DNA of 24,227 bases from NCBI GenBank assembly GCA_964590495.1, contig CAZPWQ010000049.1, positions 1 through 24,227 on the forward strand, given 5' to 3'. Below are positions 1-7,157 of the stretch, piece after piece. A model generated the notes under the pieces. It saw only the letters and a program-made list of their open reading frames with translations. It had not been told where the DNA came from and ran no database searches. The DNA is from CAZPWQ01 sp964590495 (GTDB lineage: Bacteria; Bacteroidota; Rhodothermia; Balneolales; Balneolaceae). The position numbers and the translations under genes were made by a program. How positions within the stretch are numbered: the first letter of the stretch is position 1; each line of letters begins with the position of its first letter.

Positions 1-158
1 TCTGGTGGGCCAGCGGCTACAATATTGTGGCAATACCTATGGCCGCCGGTGTATTCGCCTGGGCGGGCATTGTATTGAGCCCTGCCGTCGGCGCGGTGCT
101 GATGTCACTCAGTACCGTAGTAGTGGCGATTAATGCCCGCTTCCTGAAAGTGGAATAG
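1..158 (+). CDS. copA: C-terminal end of copper-translocating P1B-type ATPase (partial)
   Basis: The reading frame enters at base 3 and runs to TAG at 156-158, giving about 51 residues. They match the last two membrane helices of copper-exporting P1B ATPases: a GYNIVAIPMAAG segment (the conserved YN of helix M7), then a short loop and a second helix with MSLSTVVVAINA, the usual MSxS signature of helix M8. This family pumps cytoplasmic Cu(I) across the inner membrane at the cost of ATP. The phosphorylation, nucleotide-binding and CPC regions lie upstream, outside the window. The downstream DUF411 gene, also linked to copper, fits a copper-resistance cluster. The assignment to CopA rather than another P1B type rests on this tail alone, so metal specificity is inferred. 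Confidence 0.85.
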   Translation, partial: WWASGYNIVAIPMAAGVFAWAGIVLSPAVGAVLMSLSTVVVAINARFLKVE

Positions 159-259
159 GAACGCAGATTAAGCGGATTAAGGGATTAAACTGATTTTCAA
201 AGATTAAAAATCAGAGTTTATCTGGTCAATCAGCTTAAGCCGCGTTCCATTCGCGTTCC
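158..259. repeat. Dispersed inverted-repeat element, family A copy 1
   Basis: Starting on the last base of the copA stop codon, GGAACGC (158-164) is mirrored by GCGTTCC at 242-248 and again at 253-259. The outer about 23 bases of each side (158-180 and 226-248) are complementary with roughly four mismatches. The left arm contains GATTAAGCGGATTAA, which recurs in reverse orientation at 5902-5923 as part of TTCAATCCGCTTAATC. This is an intergenic repeat of the type scattered through Bacteroidota-like genomes. It could fold as a hairpin at the 3' end of the copA transcript. It has no coding potential. Confidence 0.6.
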
Positions 260-269
260 CATTTTTTTA

Positions 270-316
270 CCACGGAAACACCAAAGGCACAGAAGTTTCG
301 TGTTTTGGTGGATGCT
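270..316. repeat. Short inverted repeat (CACCAAA / TTTGGTG)
   Basis: CACCAAA at 279-285 pairs with TTTGGTG at 304-310 across an 18-base loop, preceded by ACCACGGAAA. The composition resembles the accacggaga-cacagaggcac type of dispersed intergenic repeat known from several bacterial genomes. It lies between copA and the propeller gene. It could form a stem but has no T-run, so it is not a standard terminator. Confidence 0.4.
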
Positions 317-433
317 ACAGGCAAGTTATTGCATCTTTAAAAAATATCATATTTTAAATTTCTGTTACTGTGATTGGGTGGTAAATTTTCGTTTTACTAC
401 AACTTCCTATTTTTGATAACAAAAAATGGTGGT

Positions 434-1420
434 ATGGTTACAACTGTAATGATAATATTGCTGTTCACCTCAGGTTGGATAAACCCAGACGACGGATTTT
501 CATGTCGCGAAACGTTGGATGAGAGGATTGTCCTGAAAAATGTTTTCCGAATTACGGGCAGTGAAAGGCACCCTGTCTTTACTTATTATAAACCTGCCGT
601 TTCAGATAATCAGTTTATATTTTCGGACCCGGTTGCAAATAAGATTAACATTCATAATAAAACTGGGGATTTCTTAAAAAGCTGGGGACAAGCTGGCAGA
701 GGACCCGGCGATGTAACTTCACCGTACAAAGTAATAGCCCGGGATGATTTAATATTTGTAAACGATGCTCGCAATAACAGAATGCACATATTTACCGAAG
801 AAGGGGAAACAAAAGACTGGGTGCAGTTTCTCTCGATTATATTTGATTTCCTGGTAATTGAAGAGAAAGTTTATTTTATATCCCCACATCCATCTGGTAA
901 CAAAAGAATGATTGTTCATCAATACGCAATAAACAGCGGTGAACACGTTAACAGCTATATTGATATTTCTGATAAGAAGATATATCAGGAAGGATATATA
1001 TCATCAAACCACAAAAGTAAAATATTTGTGACAAACAAACTATTCGGGGAGTTATATGTCTTAAATATGAAAGAGGAGACAACTACAATTTTTGATCTTA
1101 CTAAATCACAGGATGTAAATATATTTAAAACCAATAGCCCTGCTTCCAGAGTAAGAAATGATTTAATGACCCTGAACTATACAAGTATTGTAGAGATAAA
1201 TGCATTAGATGATTTAGTATTAATTCAACACAGAAGGATTAATTCAGGCGATAAATATAAATATTTCATTGATATTTATGACCATGATGGAAATCTTATC
1301 ACGGAAAATATAAATACCGATGGTCAGCTTTTAGATACAGATAAAAATTTATATTTATTTTTTCAGGATGAGAAAGATTATGGCGATATTTCAATCTGCA
1401 TGTACGAAATGGAGTTTTGA
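434..1420 (+). CDS. Six-bladed beta-propeller family protein, probably exported
   Basis: About 328 residues from the ATG at 434. The frame is open back to a TTG at 374, but the ATG places a hydrophobic stretch (MIILLFTSGW) at the N-terminus as expected for export. The body shows repeated blade-like segments typical of the Bacteroidota 6-bladed propeller/NHL-like proteins: a GDFLKSWGQAGRGPGD segment, then IFVNDARNNRMHIFTEEGE, then a late YDHDGNLI blade. Such proteins are secreted or periplasmic and mostly of unknown function. The gene is visibly more AT-rich than copA and the DUF411 gene on either side, which suggests later acquisition. No catalytic residues can be named. The family call is fairly secure; the function is unknown. 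Confidence 0.7.
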   Translation: MVTTVMIILLFTSGWINPDDGFSCRETLDERIVLKNVFRITGSERHPVFTYYKPAVSDNQFIFSDPVANKINIHNKTGDFLKSWGQAGRGPGDVTSPYKVIARDDLIFVNDARNNRMHIFTEEGETKDWVQFLSIIFDFLVIEEKVYFISPHPSGNKRMIVHQYAINSGEHVNSYIDISDKKIYQEGYISSNHKSKIFVTNKLFGELYVLNMKEETTTIFDLTKSQDVNIFKTNSPASRVRNDLMTLNYTSIVEINALDDLVLIQHRRINSGDKYKYFIDIYDHDGNLITENINTDGQLLDTDKNLYLFFQDEKDYGDISICMYEMEF

Positions 1421-1461
1421 AATTTAATGAATTTTCAAATTAGATTATTAAACCGATCAAT

Positions 1462-1956
1462 ATGATTAAAAACAAAAATATTCTTTTTGGGATAATAGCC
1501 GCTGTAGTTTTGGCTGCCGGTATCTGGCTTTATGGTGATTTTGACTCTTCATCAGGAGATGTGACAGAAAACAGCAGTGTCACGGAGGTGACGATGTACA
1601 AAAATCCCGGCTGCCAGTGTTGTACCTATTGGGCGCAGCATATGCAGGAAAATGGCTTTGCTGTAACTGAAGAGCCTACAAATGAGCTTAATTCCATCAA
1701 GATAGATCAGGATGTTCCGTATAGTATACAAGCTTGCCATACTGCGGTTATAGGTGATTATGTAGTTGAGGGACATGTTCCCGCAGAAGATGTCCAGCGC
1801 ATGCTCGAAGAGCGTCCTGACATAATTGGTATCGGTGTAGGCGGTATGCCGATCGGTTCTCCGGGAATGGAAGGTCCGAATCCCGAACCGTATGACGTAT
1901 ATGCTTTTGACGGAGACGGTAACCGGACGGTATGGGCGCGTCACCAGCAGGACTAG
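1462..1956 (+). CDS. DUF411 metal-binding protein, membrane anchored
   Basis: This 164-residue protein has an N-terminal hydrophobic anchor (residues 8-24) followed by a DUF411 domain. Visible signature: YKNPGCQCC at 46-54 (Cys51, 53, 54), ACHTAVIGDYVVEGHVP at 91-107 (Cys92, His93, His105), and GMPIGSPGMEG at 128-138. The thiols, histidines and methionines suggest soft-metal binding outside the inner membrane. DUF411 proteins commonly sit beside copper-resistance genes, and here copA is two genes upstream. A role in copper handling is inferred from that context; the reaction or partner is unknown. The start is the ATG at 1462, just after the propeller gene. The stop codon abuts a heptamer repeat array. 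Confidence 0.85.
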   Translation: MIKNKNILFGIIAAVVLAAGIWLYGDFDSSSGDVTENSSVTEVTMYKNPGCQCCTYWAQHMQENGFAVTEEPTNELNSIKIDQDVPYSIQACHTAVIGDYVVEGHVPAEDVQRMLEERPDIIGIGVGGMPIGSPGMEGPNPEPYDVYAFDGDGNRTVWARHQQD

Positions 1957-1997
1957 ATTCTAGATGCCAGATACCAGATATCGGATACCGGATCTAG
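1956..1997. repeat. Heptanucleotide tandem array 1 (GATACCA-like)
   Basis: Six consecutive 7-base units can be read: GATTCTA, GATGCCA, GATACCA, GATATCG, GATACCG and GATCTAG. The array runs from the last base of the DUF411 stop codon (TAG, 1954-1956) through the stop codon of the convergent protease gene (CTA on this strand, 1994-1996), so it is the whole junction. The ends CTAGAT (1960-1965) and ATCTAG (1992-1997) are mutually complementary. No T-run follows, so it is not a classic terminator. Confidence 0.8.
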
Positions 1998-4900
1998 TCA
2001 ATTTGGTTTAGCAATTCGTTGACCGCGCGTTGCAGTTGTACATCTTTCCCCGGGCGATAGTCGGGGGGATTGATCACTTCGATATCCGGAATGGCAGGTC
2101 CGTTTTCCATATTCTCATCTGTTGCTTTAACAAACCATCCGCGGTAGGGGAGACGGATGAACGACCCGCCCATAAGTCCGGCACCGCCCGTGGAGATAAC
2201 CGCCCCGAAGGTAGGTTCGCCGATGAGTGTGCCCAAATCCAGGGTCTTGTAGGCGTGAGAAAAGATCTCGGCATTGGAATAGCTGTTTTGGTTTGCCAGT
2301 GTAATTGAATGGCGGGTCCAGCTGGAAAGAGGCAGTCGTTCTCCGTAGGGATAATGATCACGGAACTGTTCCCTGTTTTGGTCAAGATCGCCGGCCGCAC
2401 CACGCGGAATTGTATAAGCATGCTGACGGTATTTGAGTACGGTCAACAGGTAATCGGTAGTCCAGCCGCCGCCATTATAACGCACGTCGATTACGATGCC
2501 ATCTTTATCTTCTCCGGCAGCTACCAGTTCACGTTCAAATCGTTCAAAACTGGGCCAGTTCATACCCTGAATGTGGATATAACCGAGGCGCCCATTGGAA
2601 TATTTTTCGGTAAGCCTTCTCCGGTCTTCAACCCACTCGTTATAGCGCTGCCTGTCCAGGTTGTCAGTCGGCTCGATAATTACTTCACGTATTTCGCCGT
2701 CCCGGTTTTCGACTGCAAGAAGAGTGGGAGCTTTTTCCTTGTCTTCCAAAAGGCTGTAGAAATTCTCGACTTGGGCAACCGGGGTTCCGTCAACAGATCT
2801 GATAATATCGCCGGCATAAAGTTTGCTTATTTCACGGTCGGCCGGTGAATCGGGAATAATGTGCGTAATTCTTACTCCACTTGAAACAGGATATACTTCT
2901 ACTCCCAGAAGTCCGGTTTTGGTATCCTGTGTTTCGGCGCGGTCGGAATTGTAAAATCCCATATGGCTGGCGTTGAGTTCTCCCAACATCATATTGATGA
3001 CATCCCGGAAATCACGTTCGGTTGAAGCCTGCATGGCCCATGGCTTGTAGTGATCATGAAGTTGCGTCCAATCCTCGCCGTGGAAGCCCGGGTCATAAAA
3101 GCCGCTTTCAAGAGTTCGCCACGCTTCTTCAAAAATTTGCTCCCGTTGTTCGGGATGATTGATGGTAAGATTCGCCCGGAAGTTAAGATGCTGCAGTTCA
3201 TCTTTTCTGAGTACATAACGGCTCATTTTACCATCTTCACGCAACATGAATAAGGAGTTGGTTCTTTGATTCAGCCGGACATCGGAGGGTGCAAAGTCAC
3301 CTGTGGTAAGAGCTTTACGATCGCTGCCGTCCCACTTGACGCTGAACAGATCCTCGTCGGCATTAAACGATTGACGGCTGTCGCGATTGACCACAAAGTA
3401 AAAAGTTTGTCCGTCCCTGGAAATGGCGACATTCGACTCATTGCCCGGCAGTGAGGTAACCTGGGAAAGCCGCCGGTATAGATTGTCAAAATCGATATCC
3501 ACTTCATCCAGTGCACTTGAATCCTGTACTACTGTCGGCTCTATATCTTCACTTCTGTCCCACTCCAGTTGTGTGCGTTCCCAATCCTTTTTTTGGAGCC
3601 ATGCAAACCATATATCATCATCACCATTGTTGCGTGTAGAAAGAAAAGCCAGTTTGCTTCCGTCCGGGCTCCAGACAGGGTTGGTATCCGGACGCGGATG
3701 TTTGCTTATATTGACAGGCTCTCCGGAATTATCGGCAGCATGGATGTAAATTTCGCGATTAAAATTAAGATCAGGCATTGAATAGGCCAGCCACCGGCTG
3801 TCGGGACTCCAGGCCATATCGCTTGCCCCGGCCCAGTTGTCATTTAAAACTGTTTCTGAAGCAAGACTGTTGGGCCCTTCTATATCAGCGACCACCAACT
3901 GTCCGCGTCCCCTGTTAAAGGCAATTTTTGATCCGTCGGGTGAAACCACAGGATTTCGTTCGTCTTCTTCAGCTGAAGTCAGACGATTGGTTTCAAGCTT
4001 CAGGCTTTTAAACAGGCTTTGTCTGTTCTCATCAGAAGACCGCAGAGTAAAGAAGTCGTATTGACCATTTCTGTCGCTTGCAAATATGAGTGTTGAATCA
4101 TTCAAAAAGGCAATGTCACGATCGCGCCAGGGGTGATCGGTCAGCTTTACCGCCCGTTCATTAGCGGGATCATTTCGCTTGATGAATATTTCCCCGTTGA
4201 TGACAAAAGCGATATAGCCGCCGCCGGGTGACACGGCGAACTCTTCGATATCGTCGGTAAAAGTTTTACGCTCTATTTCATAATAGCGCTTATCACGGCT
4301 GACTTCCAGCGGCAGAGGCCGGAGGGAAAGGGGTGTAAGATCAAGGGTATATAAACCTGTTTCACTCTCAAAAACGATATGGCGTCCGTTACCGGATACA
4401 TCAAAATTACGGACACCGTCATTTTCAAGTTCGGTTAGCTGTTCAATTGATCCGCTGAAGGAGCCCTCGCTGCTGAATTCACTTTGGTATAAATTATAAG
4501 TACCGTCTCTTTCACTTATAAAAAACAGGCTGTTGTTACCTGCAAAAGCAGGGTACATGTCATTGCCTTCAAAATCCGTCAGTTGGTTATAGGTTTCATT
4601 CTTCCTGTCATAAACCCAGAGATTTTTATTTGCCGGTCCACGGTAGTTCTTGCGGTATTCCCCGCTTGAGCCCCGCACAAATACCAGGAATCGTTCGTTG
4701 GGTGACATCACAGCCATTGTTCCAAAAGAATCGAAGAACCGCGTCGGAGTTCCTCCCTCAACCGATATCGTGTGAACTTCCGGTTCCCATTCCACCTGGT
4801 TGAAGACCCGCTCGGTGGTGAAAATTACACGCCCGTCCTGTGTCCATCCGGTTAGCTTATCATCTGTTGAATGATAAGTGAGTCGTTTGACCATGCTGCC

Positions 4901-5188
4901 ATCGGCATTCATGACAAAAACATCGTCATTGCCGTGCCGGTCGCTGATAAAAGCTATTTTTTCCCCGTCCGGGCTCCATTTGGGTTTGCCTTCATACGCT
5001 TCGTGTAACGTAAGCCGCCAGGCACGTCCGCCATTGATAGGCACTGTCCAAATATCTCCCTGATAGGAAAAAGCGATTTGGGAAGCATCCGGGCTCACAG
5101 ATGGGAAACGTGCAAAGGGTTCCTTCGACTGCCCCTGAACTATCGTTGTCATGACTAAAACCAGTATAATCAAGCAATATTTTTTCAT
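1994..5188 (-). CDS. Tricorn-like S41 family protease, exported
   Basis: This protein of 1064 residues is close to archaeal tricorn protease in length. It starts with a signal peptide (MKKYCLIILVLVMTTIVQG), then a long N-terminal half of WD40-like (PD40) beta-propeller repeats with recurring SPDG motifs. The C-terminal half holds a tricorn core domain with a Ser-His pair in ELNASHMGF (about 740), a PDZ domain (roughly 760-830, IPDSPADREISKLYAGD) and an S41 peptidase domain. The S41 nucleophile is probably the serine in NSYSNAEIF (about 971), with a glutamate in NMENGPAIPDIEV (about 1025). These positions parallel tricorn Ser745/His746, Ser965 and Glu1023. The signal peptide implies periplasmic processing of peptides rather than the cytoplasmic role of archaeal tricorn. 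The gene stands alone, and its stop lies inside a repeat array. Confidence 0.9.
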   Translation of the reverse strand: MKKYCLIILVLVMTTIVQGQSKEPFARFPSVSPDASQIAFSYQGDIWTVPINGGRAWRLTLHEAYEGKPKWSPDGEKIAFISDRHGNDDVFVMNADGSMVKRLTYHSTDDKLTGWTQDGRVIFTTERVFNQVEWEPEVHTISVEGGTPTRFFDSFGTMAVMSPNERFLVFVRGSSGEYRKNYRGPANKNLWVYDRKNETYNQLTDFEGNDMYPAFAGNNSLFFISERDGTYNLYQSEFSSEGSFSGSIEQLTELENDGVRNFDVSGNGRHIVFESETGLYTLDLTPLSLRPLPLEVSRDKRYYEIERKTFTDDIEEFAVSPGGGYIAFVINGEIFIKRNDPANERAVKLTDHPWRDRDIAFLNDSTLIFASDRNGQYDFFTLRSSDENRQSLFKSLKLETNRLTSAEEDERNPVVSPDGSKIAFNRGRGQLVVADIEGPNSLASETVLNDNWAGASDMAWSPDSRWLAYSMPDLNFNREIYIHAADNSGEPVNISKHPRPDTNPVWSPDGSKLAFLSTRNNGDDDIWFAWLQKKDWERTQLEWDRSEDIEPTVVQDSSALDEVDIDFDNLYRRLSQVTSLPGNESNVAISRDGQTFYFVVNRDSRQSFNADEDLFSVKWDGSDRKALTTGDFAPSDVRLNQRTNSLFMLREDGKMSRYVLRKDELQHLNFRANLTINHPEQREQIFEEAWRTLESGFYDPGFHGEDWTQLHDHYKPWAMQASTERDFRDVINMMLGELNASHMGFYNSDRAETQDTKTGLLGVEVYPVSSGVRITHIIPDSPADREISKLYAGDIIRSVDGTPVAQVENFYSLLEDKEKAPTLLAVENRDGEIREVIIEPTDNLDRQRYNEWVEDRRRLTEKYSNGRLGYIHIQGMNWPSFERFERELVAAGEDKDGIVIDVRYNGGGWTTDYLLTVLKYRQHAYTIPRGAAGDLDQNREQFRDHYPYGERLPLSSWTRHSITLANQNSYSNAEIFSHAYKTLDLGTLIGEPTFGAVISTGGAGLMGGSFIRLPYRGWFVKATDENMENGPAIPDIEVINPPDYRPGKDVQLQRAVNELLNQID

Positions 5189-5914
5189 ACAAATAATTTA
5201 ATCTGAATTGTACCCGGGTCTTGATGGAATTTCTCACCTAATATGTCATTCAGAAATGTAAAGCGAAAATTTTTTTAAGGAGAAGGTGTTACGGTATGAT
5301 CAATTATACTGATCATCATCTTGTTGTTTAGTCTGGACAATATCTATTACCTCCAGTGTAATCCTAAATTTCGCCGAAGGCATCCCAGGGTAGTTTCTCC
5401 CTAGGAGCCCTTTGGATATGATCTTGCAGCTTTATCTTTCCTTGTTCCTTTTTGTATGGACAAAAACGAACCCAAAAAGCCACCGGCTGATGAATCCTTG
5501 TCAGCGGCATCGGTCGGTACGCGGGATAATTTCAAAGGTCCTTCACACTCAATAATTGCTTCTGATATCTCACCGGTGTGAAATTATCCACCTCGCGCAC
5601 CTCCCTGTGCCTGTTCCCTCCAACGATTCAAAGGCCGGATTGCCGGATTTTTTTGTCCGTTGTCTGTCTTTTGTCAACGAATTATGTAACTTCTACAATC
5701 CCGACTGAAACGGAGGGATCTCATTCGCTATGACATTGTAGCCGGTTTAATAAAAATTTCATATTAGTTCCCTCCTGGTAGCGGTTAGCTGTCTCAACGA
5801 CACAATGATTCCGGGCTGAAGTATTACAATTCTGCGAATAAAGAGATATTGAAAATTAGGCAGAATAATACTCTTCGTTCAAAAAATCAGCGAAAATCCG
5901 TTCAATCCGCTTAA
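5189..5914. other. Long noncoding spacer upstream of the protease gene
   Basis: About 725 bases without a convincing gene on either strand. The side next to 5188 must hold the protease promoter, though no confident -33/-7 pair was seen. A small perfect dyad, ATGATCA / TGATCAT, lies at 5296-5302 and 5310-5316 with a 7-base loop. Near 5445-5480, GTTCCTTTTTGT and ACAAAAACGAAC form an imperfect inverted repeat resembling dispersed repeats of this lineage. The region ends in a copy of repeat family A. It may be decayed sequence; no frame with recognisable protein similarity was found. Confidence 0.5.
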
Positions 5915-5923
5915 TCAACGTTC
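5876..5923. repeat. Dispersed repeat, family A copy 2, overlapping the dodecin stop
   Basis: The segment begins and ends with CGTTC and contains AATCAGCGAAAATCCG followed by TTCAATCCGCTTAATC. The second half is the reverse complement of the left arm of the element at 158-180, with only about two or three differences over 22 bases. It lies at the 3' end of the dodecin gene and supplies its stop codon (TCA on this strand, 5915-5917). Confidence 0.65.
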
Positions 5924-6127
5924 TTTATCTTTTCCCACTACAAAGGTAACCTTTGAATTTATACGATACTTGGAAATACTTCCATTATCTACCTTCCCGT
6001 GGATTCCATCTACCCAGATTTCTTTAATATTATCTACAGATTTGGAGGCTTCGCTTATGGCATTTTCGAAGGCTTCTTCAACAGTTTCTCCTTCAGATAT
6101 AACTTCTATTACTTTTGCTATAGACAT
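5915..6127 (-). CDS. Dodecin family flavin-binding protein
   Basis: A 70-residue protein matching dodecin over its whole length. It begins MSIAKVIEVISEGETVEEAF, has a helix rich in Ala and Glu (ENAISEASKSVDNI), then EIWVDGIHGKVDNG with Trp38, the residue that stacks on the flavin in characterised dodecins, and a final strand YRINSKVTFVV. Dodecins form hollow dodecamers in the cytoplasm that store or buffer riboflavin, FMN or FAD. A GAGAG ribosome binding site lies about 10 bases before the ATG at 6127. The gene appears monocistronic, with long spacers on both sides. The last residues (GKDKER) run into a dispersed repeat, so the C-terminal tail may have been reshaped by it. Confidence 0.9.
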   Translation of the reverse strand: MSIAKVIEVISEGETVEEAFENAISEASKSVDNIKEIWVDGIHGKVDNGSISKYRINSKVTFVVGKDKER

Positions 6128-6527
6128 AATTTTTACTCTCTCTTTGGTTGGTGTTCATTCAGATTTTCAGATCTGCTTACATAACAGCCATTGAAAATCA
6201 ACCGTTCGATCCGTGTTCAAATAAAAGCAGCTGGCGGAAAAAATCCGGCCTTTGATTTGTTCCAGGCTTTTCGGTAGGCAGTTGGCGGTGAAAAACCACA
6301 ATCCTTCCGGTCATATTGAGACTGAGAGAAGGAGGAACTAAGAGAGTAGCGGTAGGGTATGTTGATTGTTCAAAAGACTCAATTCTTTAATAAAATCATA
6401 ACTGGTGTCATTCTGAGACACTAAAACGGGAATTGGGGCGGGCAAATGAGCCAGTCGAAGAATCTCCACGTATCAAGCTGTTACCTGGAGAAGGACGAGG
6501 ATTTATTATTAACTGAAAGCTAAACTA
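6128..6527. other. Noncoding spacer between dodecin and crcB
   Basis: A 400-base spacer with no convincing gene. It holds the 5' leader of dodecin on the minus strand at the left end and a dispersed repeat at 6405-6500 described separately. The middle (about 6190-6400) shows no feature I can support. Confidence 0.5.
6405..6500. repeat. Dispersed GTCATTCTGAG-type repeat with hairpin potential
   Basis: GTGTCATTCTGAG at 6405-6417 and TCGAAGAATCTCCA at 6454-6467 are the two halves of a dispersed intergenic repeat type common in Bacteroidota-like genomes (gtcattctgag ... gtcgaagaatctcca). The second half is partly complementary to TGGAGAAGGACGA at 6486-6498, across a loop of about 18 bases. It lies just downstream of crcB, on the 3' side of that gene's transcript. 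No T-run is attached. Confidence 0.55.
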
Positions 6528-6896
6528 TCACTTTCCCAGATAGAACCCCAGCCCGACCAATAAAAAGCCCAAAACAAAACTCGCGAAGGCGTAAAGAAAG
6601 GCATAGCCGGTGTGCCCGTTTTGCAGCAGCGCCATAAATTCATAGGAAAATGAAGAAAAAGTCGTGAACCCTCCGCAAAAACCGACAGCGAGGAAAAGGC
6701 GTAGTTCCTGGCTGAAGTTGTGGGTGAAGGTATAACTTAATATGAGCCCGAGTATAAATGAGCCGGCAAGATTAACGGTAAAAGTGCCGTATGGGAAAAT
6801 GGTGTGCCATTGTACATTCATTAGATGTGATATCAGATACCGCAATGCACTTCCGATAAAACCACCGATTCCAACCAAAATTATAGATTTTAGCAT
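6528..6896 (-). CDS. crcB: Fluoride channel CrcB/Fluc
   Basis: A 122-residue, four-helix membrane protein with the Fluc family signatures: GGFIGSALRY at 11-20, YGTFTVNLAGSFILG at 36-50 (the conserved TVN with Asn42), and FCGGFTTFSSFSYE at 73-86, which includes the Phe and Ser/Thr positions that line the fluoride pore and sodium site. Fluc proteins assemble as dual-topology dimers in the inner membrane and let fluoride leave the cell down its gradient. The length is typical. The start is the ATG at 6896 with AGGAG 6 bases upstream. A fluoride riboswitch precedes the gene and its anti-RBS strand can mask that AGGAG, so expression should rise with fluoride. Confidence 0.95.
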   Translation of the reverse strand: MLKSIILVGIGGFIGSALRYLISHLMNVQWHTIFPYGTFTVNLAGSFILGLILSYTFTHNFSQELRLFLAVGFCGGFTTFSSFSYEFMALLQNGHTGYAFLYAFASFVLGFLLVGLGFYLGK

Positions 6897-6988
6897 AATA
6901 TACTCCTGCTGTTGATTTTTAAATTTAGGCAGGAGTCATCAGCTCAGAAAAAATCCGAACGGTTAAGGGCGAACTCCATCGCCGCAAC
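6897..6988 (-). promoter_or_regulatory. Fluoride riboswitch (crcB motif) with translational switch
   Basis: Read on the minus strand, GGCG (6983-6980) and CGCC (6971-6968) form a stem whose 8-base loop AUGGAGUU contains GGAGU (6977-6973). That loop can pair with ACUCC (6936-6932) to make the pseudoknot of the fluoride aptamer. A second stem, GUUCGGA (6960-6954) with UCUGAGC (6948-6942), includes two G-U pairs and a U-rich loop. The conserved CUGAUGACUCCUGCC block follows. ACUCCUGC (6936-6929) is also perfectly complementary to GCAGGAGU (6909-6902), which carries the crcB ribosome binding site. Fluoride-stabilised pseudoknot formation would therefore free the site. The aptamer is recognised from the known motif; the switch mechanism is inferred from pairing. 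Confidence 0.93.
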
Positions 6989-6996
6989 AAAGTACA

Positions 6997-7128
6997 AAAT
7001 TCGAAGTACGAATGTTCTAAATCCGAAACATATGAGCTTTAAGAACTAAAGTAGCTCAACAGTTCAACCCTGCTTGTAACTATCAAACACCACCCGTTTC
7101 GGATTTTGAACATTTGGATTTCGGATTT
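6997..7128. repeat. Inverted-repeat element, family B copy 1
   Basis: The 33-base arms at 6997-7029 and 7096-7128 are complementary with about five mismatches, around a 66-base loop. The right arm with flanks (7094-7133) is identical over 40 bases to 23828-23867. Core words are AAATCCGAAAC and its complement GTTTCGGATTT. The element fills the space between the PCuAC gene and the fluoride riboswitch, so the crcB promoter must lie in or very near it. No open frame is present. It looks like a small nonautonomous mobile or REP-like element. Confidence 0.8.
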
Positions 7129-7157
7129 AAAAAGTACCTGCTTCGTATTTCACGAAT

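Noticed and set aside
374..433. Upstream TTG start of the propeller gene
   Set aside because: No ribosome binding site is visible, and the ATG at 434 places the hydrophobic export segment at the N-terminus.
1552..1944. Antisense frame of 130 codons opposite the DUF411 gene
   Set aside because: The DUF411 frame has family signatures; the antisense product has none.
1956..1997. CRISPR array
   Set aside because: Units are 7 bases with no spacers, far too short for CRISPR, and no cas genes are present.
2309..2848. Open frame of 179 codons on the plus strand inside the tricorn-like gene
   Set aside because: It lies opposite a well-supported gene with clear domains, has no ribosome binding site, and its translation has no recognisable motif.
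5440..5480. Rho-independent terminator in the long spacer
   Set aside because: The inverted repeat is A/T-rich and imperfect, with no GC stem followed by a T-run, and is not placed after a gene end.
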